Source: Bombyx mori
Lineage: Eukaryota; Arthropoda; Insecta; Lepidoptera; Bombycidae
Assembly (NCBI RefSeq): GCF_030269925.1
Contig: NC_085107.1
Location: 5,642,001 to 5,706,000, forward strand
DNA length: 64,000 nucleotides
Reading direction: 5' to 3'
The notes under the pieces were generated by a model. That model was not told where the DNA came from, searched no databases, and worked only from the letters and a program-made list of their open reading frames with translations. The position numbers and the translations under genes were made by a program. The number at the start of each line of letters is the position of its first letter. The first letter of the stretch is position 1. This document shows positions 11,931 through 25,700 of the stretch, one piece after another.

Positions 11931-12107
11931 ATGGCATTCATGTTGATATATCCTGCTGTAGCAGTGCTTTCAATGTTTGTTTTGATGGTTATTATATTAA
12001 TTTTAAGATTTGGAGCTCAGTGGTGCAAATTAAGGCACACCACATATGCTGACCAAGATGAATGGAATGAAGATGAAGCTTATGAACAAAAAGTATCATA
12101 TGCATAA
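11931..12107 (+). CDS. Unrecognised 58-aa single-pass membrane microprotein (ORF2 of dicistronic mRNA)
   Basis: ATG at 11931 in a good context (gaaATGg), 2 nt after the ORF1 stop and in another frame; TAA at 12105-12107. It encodes a short N-terminus, one strongly hydrophobic helix at about residues 7-27 (VLSMFVLMVIILIL), then a soluble acidic tail (DQDEWNEDEAYEQ) ending VSYA. No start site of its own, splice acceptor or promoter was seen between the ORFs, so translation from the same mRNA as ORF1 is inferred. The helix followed by a compact charged tail looks like a genuine small membrane protein rather than chance. The family was not recognised. Confidence 0.75.
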   Translation: MAFMLIYPAVAVLSMFVLMVIILILRFGAQWCKLRHTTYADQDEWNEDEAYEQKVSYA

Positions 12108-12401
12108 TCAAATTAAGTAACTAAAGATAGAGCAAGTTACAAGAGTACCTGTAACATTTTCAAATATACTGCACTTTGTTTTGGACTTTATGTAGTCAAC
12201 AAAAATGAAAAAAAGAAATAGATGCTTATTCGATACCAACTGAAAATAGCACTATTTTAAACAAAGTTAGTACACTGTGCCTTACAAATGAGAGTAATTC
12301 ATAATAGTAACGAATCCGTCCATGTGGATCTTAGACCAATTAGTTTTAAGATAGTAATAAGTTTATAAATGCACTTTTTTGTATTCCCGTGGAATTATGC
12401 A

Positions 12402-12407
12402 AATAAA
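12402..12407 (+). terminator. Candidate poly-A signal AATAAA of the dicistronic gene
   Basis: AATAAA about 300 nt after the ORF2 stop. A second AATAAA occurs near 12565. Which one is used cannot be decided here. Confidence 0.5.
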
Positions 12408-12828
12408 ACAGTTCATGTCAATTATCTTTTAAACTTTTCTAATATTGGTGTTTTTTAAATTACATGAGAATTATGTAAATCGGTATTAGTACCTTAGTCG
12501 CACAAAATATAAAGCATGTCTTGAAACAGTATTTTATTTTTTCTTTTAAAATGATAGCCTTCCATACTTCAAAATAAAACACCGCTGGCTTTAAAGATCT
12601 AGGTTATTGAAAATTAGCAGGTAACATTCAGTAAATTGATTTATAATTCTCATATTTTTGTAAATAAATCTACTCGGAGACATTTTAATTGCCAGAGAAA
12701 TGGTTTGACATAAGTTCGCATTTTCAACAATTTCAAAAATAGATTTTCAATTTGAGGCGTATACTTTTTCAAACCTTACATTTTTGGGGATTTCGCAAAT
12801 TTTCATAATATAAAAAGTATCAAAAATG

Positions 12829-13074
12829 TTTTTTTTTGTTTGCTAAAATGGGTGGACGATCTCACAGCCCACCTGGTGTTACGTGGTTACTGGAGCCCAT
12901 AGACATCTACAATGTAAATGCGCAACCCACCCTGAGATATAAGTTCGAAGGTCTCAGCATAGTTAGAACGGTTACCCCACCCTTCCAACTGAAACGCATT
13001 ACTGCTTCACGGCAGAAATAAGCGGGGTGGTGGTACCTACCCGTGCGGACTCACAAGAGGTCCTACCACCAGTA
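12829..13074 (-). repeat. Bm1 SINE
   Basis: Near-complete Bm1 body, from the T-rich end (poly-A tail on the minus strand) to cctaccaccagtaa at the element's 5' end. It lies between the dicistronic gene and babo, which converge. Confidence 0.9.
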
Positions 13075-16000
13075 AATAAAATTGCCATTATAATAAAATT
13101 AAGCTAGATTTTACAAGCTATTTTTATTTTTATTTAATGAAATCACTGTATTACAATTGCAAAAACAATATAAATGGCCACTAATTAATGCTTCAATAGT
13201 TCAATTTGATTGATAAAATTATGCAATCACACTGCGAACGCAGTTATCTTGTTTCTACCTAAAAAAATAGCCAGTTATTGATAGTTTTTTACATAACACA
13301 AAATGATGTAGATAAGGTATCGGCTTCAACAACAAATAAAAACACTTCGAAATGCTGTTTTACTTTATTTATTTAATTAGTTCACTCCATAACCAATTTA
13401 TAAAATTACACAATGGGAATAATTATATAAGTGGTATTTACAGATAGTAAATAAAACATATTATTTGGAATAAAACAGAATTCACTCTTGCACGTTAAAT
13501 GCCGCTGCCGCTCTAAATACATATCCATATTGCATTTTCAACATAATTAATTGTACTATTTTGGTATTGCTCATCAAATATTTTTACAAACAAATAAGTA
13601 AGTAGTACCAAGATTTTAGATCTGTTAATATGACATCAATCTGAACATAACCACTTAGTCTAGAATAATATTAGCAACTACAAGAGCATAGACATCATAT
13701 TTTATCTACGGACACAATTTGCATCTTCAGCCTAGCGAACTGTATTTTTTTAAGTGGTTATTTCTTTATGTTGCGATCAGGTTCAGGTTCGAGTTATATT
13801 AAGTTATGTTCGATTCTCAATTTACATTTCCATTATTACATAATGTTCGCTAGTAAAATGTCGATTTAATTTACTGGAAAAAACACTTACGCTAAATATC
13901 TAACATCAAAATTTGAATAAATTGAAATGAAAACAATTTGAAACAGGCTTTTGGAGAATAATTTCACCCAGGATTTTTTTTCTTTTTCTGCAAACTATTA
14001 ATGCACAAATCTAGTCGAATAAAGTGTATGTATAAATTGACAAATTTCTAATCGTATAATTATAGTGCTCTACCATATACGTTGGATTCCTACTTATCCG
14101 GCCATCTTGTTATCCCAATAATAACATAATAATCGTGAATACTACAGCTAGTTTTAGTTGCAATACATAATTTTTAAATCAAATCAGGTCTCCTAATCCA
14201 ACATACATTTATTAATTAATATAATTCTTACGTAAAATGACAAAAATATATCAGGCTTCAAAAAACGCCTATAATAATAGAAATATATAATTATGTTGAT
14301 AAATATATTATACCTACTACATTTTCAGTTACTTCTGATTGCTTATAAGTTATACGGCCCTACTAATAAACCTAATTAAAAAAAATTAAATATCTCTTCG
14401 GAAGTATCATTATTGCTTATCTCAGTAGTTTTTCAACAGTCCGTAAGTTACAACGCGAAGGGCTGTGCAAAACACACTAGCACCGCGTACGTATGTTAAG
14501 TAACATACAAAAATAATTTTCATAATATTATATACTTTCTAAAACGCATTAAAACATATACTCTGAATAATTTACGATTTGAGGTACATAGGTAAGATTG
14601 CTATTCAATATCACTTAACCGATTAATATTCTTTATAATTAAGTTAGGTACGCACGTATTTAAATCGATAGCATTGGTTTTATGTTACTAAAACAAAAAA
14701 ATATATAATTTTATAGTGTGCGCGTTTGTAAACTCTCAACTAGAAAAACTCTTTTGTTCGAATAACTACAGTACTACAGTTTCTCGTCTGCATCACTTAA
14801 AACGAATCTAAATCCTTAAATTCAAAACGGACGACGCTGAGGAAATTACATCTACGATGTAATTGGGCAAACGTCTCGAGGGAGCCGCGCGTGTCACTTT
14901 TATTACAAACTTTACCCTTCGTTACGAATTATTATGTACATTTCAAAATTCAAGAGATCATTCGTTTTAAGTTTTTCGTTACGATTAATCTGTTCGTACT
15001 GCGAGCGTTACGGTTATTTCAGAGTCTCGGAAACCAGCTAAGCTCATCAACGACGCAACACCCACGCCTCTATACCAGCACCGAATTAATTAAGACGCCG
15101 TGATGCAACAGCAAGCGCAAAGCGTTTAAATAATAATAAACTCGACGCTTCGCAACAAACGTGTTTATTTAATAAACCGCATTACGTTTTTCCCGTTCGC
15201 GCCGACTTATCAAATCTTCGCGATATCATTCGTTTATATACGAAACTGATGCAATTTTATAATTAATAACTTGTTTAAGTTAATGATATAGTTTGCGCGT
15301 ATCACGTGCATTGTAAGTACATCGAATTGTGGATGCGTGGCGGGCGAGCGTCACGTCGAAGATCGCTTTCAAATATAAACGAACATTAGGTTTACAATTT
15401 ACAAAGAATCAGTCTCGTAAGTTCACCATCGACGAATATTTATTATCTCTGTATAAGACTGACATTAAACGTACACAAATTAAAATAAAATAATAATGAA
15501 ATCTAAGCCTTTACTTATATTGTACATCGAAGTACTATCGGTCTCGTAAAATAAAATTATTTCTATATATAAATAACGTATGAACATCGATTTGTATTAA
15601 ATATAAATAAATATACGAGTAAGTAGGGTTATTTAGAAAAAATCGAACACAAAAATAAATAATTAAAATTACTATACGTATAAAAATTACAAAAAAGTCT
15701 ATCCACTTATAAATCCTAAGGTTTAGGATAAGTTGTGTAAAGAGGACACCACCCGGTTTCATTTACAAGAAAACAATTTTTCTAATTCCATAAGTTTTCT
15801 GTATTCTATTTTCGATAAACTTACAAAAAGTGGGCACCGTTTTATTTAAGATTAAGTTTTTCCACCTACACAGTAAGGGTTTGATTCATACGAATCGCTA
15901 ACGCTCATATTAAGCACACTACCTTGTAAGATGTTAAAACGTTGTCAGAAATAGAAGTTTGCTAATAAAATATGGTTAAAAAATCTCAGAATATTCTTAG

Positions 16001-17919
16001 GCAACCGGTAATATTAATAATTAATGTAAAACTTTAACGATTTGAAAGGTACAAATGGGAATAGTTTCAGGAAACGTTTGCCTCCAATACGTTTTAAAAT
16101 TGACAATACGTCAATACGTCACATGTCAAACTCGATCGCGGTACAAACGCTTCTGTAACGAGAAGCGAACAACAAAGTAATAAATCTGGCGTAACATTCT
16201 ACGGGATATGAAATCATAATCATATAACAAACTAACTGTTCAAGAGGAAACATAAGAAATCGGTTTCATGTAAAACATAACATTAGTGATTACGTCATTG
16301 AACTAACATATTTAAACCTACAATAAAAGCCGCGGTTCATTCTCGTATCACAGAAAACGTAGTGTACAAAAATAAATATTATAATTATAAAAAAAAAAAA
16401 ATACGATGTCAATCTGTTATTTTTATTTTACGGAAAATAAAATTGAATTATATAACCCCGCTAATAAAAGTTTAAAATTACGCACTTGGTAACAAAAATA
16501 TATCACTACAAGCGAGCACGGGAGCGCTTCATATTACTTCCAATAAATGCTCCAATCTGATACAATCTGAGGTAGAGCGAGGTGGCATGCACAAGTCGAA
16601 CGCGATCCCAGCACGCTTCAGGTCCGTACTCGCGACTCAACTCAAATTTAAAAGAAGAAGAATAAAAAAACAAACAAACAATCCACGTGTCTTAAGTAAA
16701 TGCCGTCTTACGATTCAAATATGTGTGGGCCTAAGAACTCGGTTATCACGCTAAGTTATACTATCTACAGCAGTTCGGATATCTGCTGCTTAAAACGACA
16801 ATCAATTCTATGTATATAGATTGTTGTTATGACTACGTAAATACCGATTCTTTATATCTTAAGACGCGTATTCTAAAGTTTGACTTTTCCATACTAAAAA
16901 AATATATATATGTTTGAAATGAGAAATTAACTTAAAAATTAAAATCGAACACTAACCTAACATAAAGCCTTCGCGTAATAAGGCTTGAAATACGTATCTG
17001 CGAAATAAATTATATTCGCTTGCTTTCTCAATGTATAAAATACACATAAAAGAATATAACGTAATATAAAGTGTATACAGTATAAATAATAATAATAATA
17101 TATTTTTCTTTTTACGTTTTATTAATTCCTTTTTTTTTTAAGTTAAAATCACAACTACTGATAATATGGACTAGTTTATACCTCAACTAACACGAAAGCT
17201 ATTCTTAGCATAATAACCGACCCGAGAAGAACTAACTAGAATTACACACAACAACCCTTTATAACCAAACACGTACGGTAGCTTGTCCCAAGTGGCATCG
17301 TTGCCTATACTACCGCTGTTCGATAATGAACAGAGTATAACTGGAACATGTCAGGTCCAAAACTATAATAACTTGTATCCACTACAACGAAGCTTAGTTG
17401 AACAGAACACAACATCGTTACGATAAGAAGGACACTTAACGTTTCAATAACAAAACGTCTAAACACTAGACCAGACTTACGGCTCTGATCTCCCAAAGAA
17501 TTCTATTAACGTTAAAAACAGACAAACGATCAGTACAAAAAAAAAAGCAGCAAGTATAAATGTATTAAGAATTATATGTTTAATTATTTCAGTCTTGAAT
17601 TAACTAAATCTAGAAAAAATATAAAGTGCCATTTGCATTCGGGCGATCAGAGCTCAGATTATTTTAAATAGATAAAAAAAAGACTTCAAACTGAACTATG
17701 GACTTTGCGGAATAAATCAAGTTCTCTTATTCGTATTAAAACAATCTCTAAACGATTTCTGTTCAAAATTCGAATACACGGAAATAAAATCATTCAAATT
17801 TATTTCGTTTCTCTTAAAGACAAGTTGAAAAGAAGTTTGAATTGAATTTCAAGTTAAATTTAAATAGGAATATTATTACTATCTTACAATGACCTTTCAA
17901 ATATAAAAAAAAAAAATAT
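13075..17919. other. AT-rich stretch downstream of babo (possible long 3' UTR)
   Basis: No coding exon was recognised on either strand. It lies downstream of the babo stop on the minus strand and may include a long 3' UTR, which the sequence alone cannot bound. Short GC-richer islands occur near 14820-15110, 15330-15360 and 16500-16640, with no readable gene. Confidence 0.4.
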
Positions 17920-18058
17920 TATTTATTTATTGCTTAAATGGGTGGACGAGCTCACAGCCCACCTGGTGTTAAGTGGTAACTGGAGCCTATAGACATTTAC
18001 AACGTAAATGCGCCACCCACCTTGAGATATAAGTTCTAAGGTCTCAAGTATAAGTTAC
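17920..18058 (-). repeat. Bm1 SINE, truncated
   Basis: T-rich end, then gggtggacgagctcacagcc to aaggtctcaagtata. The element's 5' half is missing. It starts only 126 bp past the babo stop, so it is probably inside the 3' UTR. Confidence 0.9.
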
Positions 18059-18183
18059 CTTTCAAAAAAGAAATGGAAACACGGTTGTGTACGTAGATAC
18101 CAAAGTTGCATAATACCTTCTAAATTTGACCACAGTGTAAAAAAGATCATAGTTCAGTTAAAATTAGCACTGGTGCAGTTAGT

Positions 18184-19716
18184 TCAAAGTTTGATGTAGT
18201 CCGCGCCGTTTGTTCCGACATTGGCAAGGGTTTTCTTGATTCGGAGCGCAGTCAACCTGGCCGCCGGATTTTGGTACCAGCATTCTTTCATTACCTTTGA
18301 TATTCCTGACAGCACCTAATTATTTTACACATTTGAGTCGTCTATTATCAAAGGTGGCAATCTGTGCATTTGGACAAAAAAATGTTATTGATATGTGAAT
18401 ACAGATTGATTTGAATATAATCGTCTCCTTCAAAGAATACGGTTCAAAACCTGCATTAAATAAAGGTTAATAGTTAACCTGTTATTTATCTAAGATGTCG
18501 TTCCGAAGAGTTTTGTGACTGCCAATGGAATACAAAGTCAATAATTCGTTTTTCTGATTTACCAATAATTTTCCAAAAGTCAGATTGCCGGCTTTGATAA
18601 TAGTCGACTCATTTACCGTTATAAACGTATACAAAAACATCAAACACACACATATCGAAGGGTGAAGAGCTGTTTGGGTTAAGCGACATTTTTTGCAACT
18701 TTACAGGAGAGCCATTTAATGTTTAAAATTTAGATAAAATATCATAACAAAACATGTTGAGCAATTTCAATAGAATAAAATACAGCTAAAAACATACGTA
18801 CCTGCTATATTTTTATATTTTCCAGAATTTCTGTAAATTAAACGGTTGTCAGGAAGACATCGCTTTTAGCGATAAGACCGCCTATTGTACAAATGTATCT
18901 GCTTTTTACTGTTTTTTTTAATGTAAATTGTGTTGGTGTGCAATAAAATGTATTATCTCTCTTTCTCTCTCTAAAAACATCGAACTACTGATGTTAATAA
19001 TACCAAATCAAATGCACAATTAATTACAAAGATAAATATAAATAAGCGAAATGTCGCTTAAACCAAATAGCCTTTCACCTCTCTATATAATCATAACGCA
19101 TTAACTGCGCATAGTGGATGTATTTCCGCAAAAGTTCCTTGGTTCAAGCCATTAACATAACTAAGATATCTGTGACACTGATAACTAATCTAACAACAAT
19201 TATAATGTATCGTATCAATATCAGCAGTTTAGTTTCACGTTTGCGAGACTTTAGTACTCGTTAGCACTAACGTATTGAGCAAAAAAAAAACCAAAAACAC
19301 ACAATAGATGGTTCCTAAGACTTTAATGAATGCTTCATACGCTGCAGTTCATTTCAAAAAATCCTAACACATTCATGTGCTTAAATTAGACAAATTGAGC
19401 TTAGGCTCATAGCGTTAGAAAACACAGAATCGAATTGATCGCCTAATGCGCATGTACTCTAAGTTATATTCGAAACTGGAACACACGAGAAGAAAATTAG
19501 AGAGTCCATACTAGGCAATCATTCGAACGGTGAAAATCGAAATGCGATTTCATGGTAAATGTTTTTATTATCATATGTTATCGTATATGTTATATGTATC
19601 TAATTTTTTTATTGCCCTTGTAGGCAGACGAGCATACGGCCCACCTGATGGTGAGAGGTTACCGTCGCCCATGGACTTCGGCAATGCCAAGGGCAGAGCC
19701 AAGCCGTTGCCTACCG

Positions 19717-19750
<34 letters not shown>

Positions 19751-22700
19751 CTAGCTGACCCGGCAGACTTCGTAGTGCCTCAATCGATAAATAAAATACC
19801 TAAACTTTTGTATAAAATAAAATTAAAACAAACAAAAGGAATCCGTCCGTCGGGGGACACGTCAAAGGGAAAACAAAATTGTGATTTTTATTTAATTCCG
19901 AGCATTTTCATATTTTTATACCTTTTAAACCTTCTCTGGACTTCCACAAATAATTCAAGACCAAAATTAGCCAAATCGGTCCAGCCGTTCTCGAGTTTTA
20001 GCGAGACTAACGAACAGCAATTCATTTTTATATATATATAAGAAAAAGATAGAAGATGTTATCAACGAAATACTATTCATACTAATTAATAAAAGTCGTT
20101 ATCCCTTTGCGCGTTTACAAATGTTATACGATTTGTACACCCCTTCACATAAAACGCACCCTCATTAATGAATATTGAGTTAAATTATGTAGTATGACCA
20201 TTTTCATTACGACGCAGTCATAGATGCACGGCTTGTATGTTGGAACAACAACAACTGTTGTACCGTTGAGACTGAACTCGTGTCCCACAATCTCCGGTAG
20301 CAACGACATCAGGTGTGACGTGAGGTCATTTACCCACCTCTAAAGCAATAAAAAAAAAGATTTAATCAAATACGGAACTCATTTTAGTTTTGCCTTTTCA
20401 AATATCTCAAATAATATTATGGAAAAACGTAAGCGAGATAAAAAAAATATGAATATCAAATTCATTGTAAAATTTAAATGCAACAGTCGTGGATATCCTA
20501 GAGCATCTGAATATGTAATTAAACATCAGAGTATTCTATACAACGCGAGCTCAGTCGAATGATGTACAAACTTATTTATTTTCGAATTTATTTACACACT
20601 CGACACTTTAAGCGAATAAAAATTCAAAACTTAAACGTATATGCGTGTGACTCGTCTCAGGTTAAAAATCCTGGCTTATAATGTCTAGACCAAGCATTTA
20701 ATCTCGTAGTCGAACCCACTTATCTAATTGGATAGACCGTTTAGTTTTCCGAGACTACTTTTTTTATTGCTTAGATGGGTGGACGAGCTCACAGCCCACC
20801 TGGTGTTAAGTGGTTACTGGAGCCCATAGACATCTACAACGTAAATGCGCCACCCACCTTGAGATATAAGTTCTAAGGCCTCAAGAATGGTTACAACGGC
20901 TGTCCCACGCTTCAAACCGAAACGCATTACTGCTTCACGGCATAAATAGGCAGGGCGGTGGTACCTACCCGTGCGGACTCACAGGAGGTCCTACCACCAG
21001 TAAGTACTTTTTTATACGGTTTTATTGGCGTATTCGTTTCTATTGAATAAAATCCGTACCAGTTAAGGGGGAGGAGTGAATTCGATGTCGGTCCGAGTCA
21101 GTACTGAGTACTTTACTGTTCGTAGGAAACGACAATACGGGTCATTGTGCACGGTATGTACCGACGGCCCTAATGTTGTCATCGGAACTTGTTTAAATAA
21201 TGTGAAGGTTATGTTGAAAGTTAGCGAGGTTCTGGTTTGTGCTGGATCTATTTTGTTCTATGATGGTTATCGCTACATCATACGTGCATGTCCATAAAAC
21301 GTGGAAATTCGTATTTACGGAATTAGTTTGGAGGTAATCCGGTTTTCATATTAATTGTTATTTGGGTGACATTTTTTGTGTTACACTGAACATAGCTGTG
21401 CGTGTGATTGCCACACCAAATATGATTAAGAATTCGGGAAAGCGCGGAGTCTCCAGCCTTCGAAGATTACCTTATTATGTATTACGTAAAAATGTATTGA
21501 GTGACTTTATTACGACAACAAGTAGAAATCTATGTCGTTTAATGAAAGAATGTTTTATGTTTTGGGGGCTCGAGGACAATCAGTTACATCGTGTTTATTA
21601 AATTTTGTAAACCTAATTACAAATATGTAAAATACATTTTCGACAATTTTCATAAAGGCGAAGTCTTTTTGGCACTTTATTTACATACTCGATAAAGGTA
21701 TAGACTAATAAAGCCGACCAAACGCTTTACTTCACGGGACAAACAACAGACAAAATATTAGAAATATCTGAGACGCAAATCTCAAACTAACATATAACCT
21801 AATGCTATAAATTAAAATAAACAATATATTTTTGTCGTGTAACTAAAAGAACAACGGTATATTTTCGATTGTCTACATTCGGTGCAGTTTACAAAAACGT
21901 ATAAAACATTCATCTTTGAATTCAAATAAAATGGCAGACATTTTCTTTTGAATTCCAAATAAGAATTCGAAGAACGTAATCCTATTTTTAATGCCTTTGA
22001 ATAGACAGAAATTGACATTTAGTAACAAAATACACGAAGCTAAAAATTGTTTACAAACAGACAAAATAATGCTCCAGACTCAAGTTTATTTTCGTTGCGG
22101 CTGCTTATGGCTCTGCGTGCTTAACTGAAACATGAAGCTGCCAGTTAAAACGACCACCATGGTCGTATGAACACAACGTGACCCTATATAATTTTGAAGA
22201 GTTATAAAGTACCTATGCGTTTCAACAGCGCCTGAAGTCGAATCTATATTTAAAATTACCAATATTGCTTTTGTAGGCTTTTTTTTCTCCTTTTTCGTTT
22301 TTACATTTCTTAGGTACTCGTTCGCGCCCTTTAAGACTTTGTTAAAGATAAATGTATTATTAATAACCTCCCCCTTAAAATAGCAACATGAATTTTTAGA
22401 ATACAAATAAAATGCGTTACCATTTAAAAAATTGATATTGTGTGATATCTATCTTGATGTAGCTTTTTGGTTCGTAGTTCTCGATAATGTGTTTGTATTC
22501 TAGGAAAAGTTAACCTGAGTAAGTTGTTGACTCTTGCGTCTGTGTTGTTTTCGATATGAGTAAAAGTTCAAACAAACGGAATATGGATTGATTTTTGAAA
22601 ACCGATCTGCTCGACATAGCTTACCTTATAAAATCAATTTATATAATTCGATACGAATCGATTGAAAGTTCGATCGCTATCGGAAAGAATCGCTACGTCT

Positions 22701-25700
22701 AGACGCAAGCTATGATTCTCTTTAGTTATCATCGGAAACACACTAACACGACAAACACAAACACATCCACACGTCGAACACTAAATCTTATACCTTTAAA
22801 CGAGCAATTCTTGTATATATGTATATAGAATCTGAATCTCGGAAACGGCTTCAACGATTTTCATAAAATTTAGTATACAGAGGATTTCGGGGACGATAAA
22901 TCGATCTAGCTACGATTTATTTTCAGAAAATGTTGTTTTATTCGTGTTTTCAATAATCAACTTTATCGATAATCAAGTTTATGGCTCTTCCCGACATCTA
23001 TTGGCGAATAATAATATTTTTCTTAATTGAAAGCAACTAACTGCTTTAAAGACACAACAAGATGGCGTTATCAAAAAAAAAAAATATCATCGTTTAGTAT
23101 ATAAATAAATCGACGTCTAGAAATTTGTTATATATGAGTTTGGTTTTCGTAATGTACATCTCATAAACCGTATTTCTATCAAACAAAACCGTTGTTATAA
23201 AAACAGATACACAAAGATTAAAGCTATTAAAAGTATTCTTTAAATGTTTCAAAATCTCGAATGTTCGAATCTATTTCGAAATCTCGCATCAACACAAAGA
23301 AAAATCGAATCATAGGAATACATTTTCAAACATCCCCGGCCTCCGTGGTGATAAGCATCTAAGACGACGCTTGTCGCGTATATCGAAATTTTGAATTGCT
23401 AAACTGAATAAATTGAAAATATTTTGCAGGACACGTTGTTTTTATTGAAATATATTAAATGCATCTAACGTACGAGAGTTGTTCACGGAAAACTACGCTC
23501 TTATTTTGTTTCATAAATCAATAAAATGCCCTAAAATTACAACCGCGTTCAGATGTTGTCTTATATCCACAGGGTCCCCAAAAGATAAAGCGCGCAGTGT
23601 TTGGTCTACGAAATTATTAAAGCACTACTTTTGTTGCCAACAAAATATAAAGCAACCTCAAGGAAAGACCAAAATAATTATTTTCCCTGGAAATCCGGAT
23701 AGTTAACATCACCGTTACATAATGTACTAGCTGTACCGTCCACTTCGCTGGGCGTTTAAAATTAACCTTATTATTTCTCACCCCCACAAAGATTCTCATC
23801 ATTAACGCCCCCGCAACTGGTGTAGGGAGTCCAACACTCATATAAATATTAGCCTATGCATTAAGTACATGTATTTTCTACATGGATACCAAGTTTCAAG
23901 TCAATCGGATGCATGGTTCAGTAGTTACAACGGAACATCCGTAAAAACCACTGTAGATTTATATACAAGTATAGAGTATAGATGTATGTATTGTTGATTC
24001 GCTATCACTAATTAGAAATTGAACGTTCATTTTGACGCACAGACGGCGTCCAGTCTGTGCGTGGCTCACCCATGTTTGCAAACATTCTCAAACAAATATG
24101 AATTACACCGATGGCTGTTACTTAATTTCATTCCTCTGTACCTACACATGCCGCGCTAAATATATAAACGCGTAAAACCGAAGCCACGATACAATTCAAA
24201 TATAATTAATCCTACCGAAATTATATAAATAATAATTGATCCGATGACTAGCTGATACAAGAATAATAGATTAAGATTAATAATTAATTAAGAATTAATT
24301 AATCGCAATGTAGGCAAGCCGCGCGGTGTACTAATCCTGTCCGTTTTTACGACGGATCGGCTTCGGTTTGAACCGAATACCATGCCAATTGAGGTTTCTC
24401 TAAATCTCTAAATGAGCATTCAAATTGTGATGTTTATTAATTCCAATGTCGTGATCAGACATCTAAAGCGTTGAAAAGATAAACTGTATTGAAGTAAATG
24501 GACAGTTTAGATTAGACGCGGCTATATTACACCCGGTACCGCGTTATAGGGGGGACTACCCCTATAACGCGGGTGTTACGTTTTACATTACCTGATTTCA
24601 ATCCCCCGTATAACGCGGGGATTTCCCACATAGATATGTCTGTACTGTGAAATTTATAATAATTAGTGCAGTTCATAATTACCTTCGCGTACCTTTGCAC
24701 GTGTGTCGATTGTGTTATTAAAAATATAAAATTATTTTATTAAATTTGTGTATTAAAAGTTGTAGGTTAAGTTTTATTTTTACTAATTTTATTTAAAAAA
24801 AAAATCGCTAAACGTTAAACGTGATGTATCATTTATACGTAACGCGTTATACGAGGTCGTAAAAACGCGTTATACGGGAATACCCTATAACGCGTTTTTC
24901 TATAATGCTGAACCAACATAACGCGTTATATATACCGGATTACCGTATTGCTATATTATTGTACTCACCGGATCAGAGTGCCACCTATTAGGTACGTTCG
25001 GTCTTCGCTTCTCGGTGCATACAACGCGTCTCATGTCTTCGAGCGCCGGATCCGGTGGCACGCAGTCGTAATAAGGAGGCTGGTAATCGTCCGGCATGTT
25101 ACCGCAGCGACGAGCCATCTCCCACAGCACTAGGCCGAATGAATAGACGTCCGAACGCTTGTAAGGATCGAACTGCCGCGTGTCCATCGTTTCATCTAAT
25201 ACCTAAAGGAAGATACAGCTTTTTTGCTTCTGTATTCAACAGGTTAGTCTAATGCAACCAACAAGGTGTGCAGAAAAAGCTTTTTACGAATCATAAAAAC
25301 GTCACACAATACAATAAATTAACAAAAAAGAAAATCGATTCAACAAAATAAAAATGAGAATTTCATCACTGCGGTCAAAGTCAATTAAATATCCATATTG
25401 AGGTTAAATCAAATACTACTGGTAAGATCTATAAAAGGGAGAGCAGGAGAAACAAAAGGTTAATTTTTAAATAAGAGTAAAAAAGTCGTTCATCTAGAAA
25501 AGAGTTCAGACGTAGCACATTAAAAAAAAAAGAGTGGAATTGAGAATCTCCTGTTTTTTGGGAAAATATTAAGCATTAGTTCAAAAATCATTAAACCCAA
25601 TTTTTATTCAAATAATTATTGAAATTTTTCAATATTACGGAAGACAAACGTGAAATGGTTGACAGATCGGGAAGAAACGAAATGCATTATGCATGCGCGA

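Noticed and set aside
21362..21601. Plus-strand ORF containing CRLMKEC, similar to the last-exon motif of type I receptors
   Set aside because: Wrong strand for babo, flanking residues do not match, and the true last exon ([19 protein letters not shown]) is at 18184-18315.
22086..22406. 106-codon minus-strand ORF in the last babo intron
   Set aside because: Low-complexity Lys-rich centre, no domain recognised, no splice continuity with babo.
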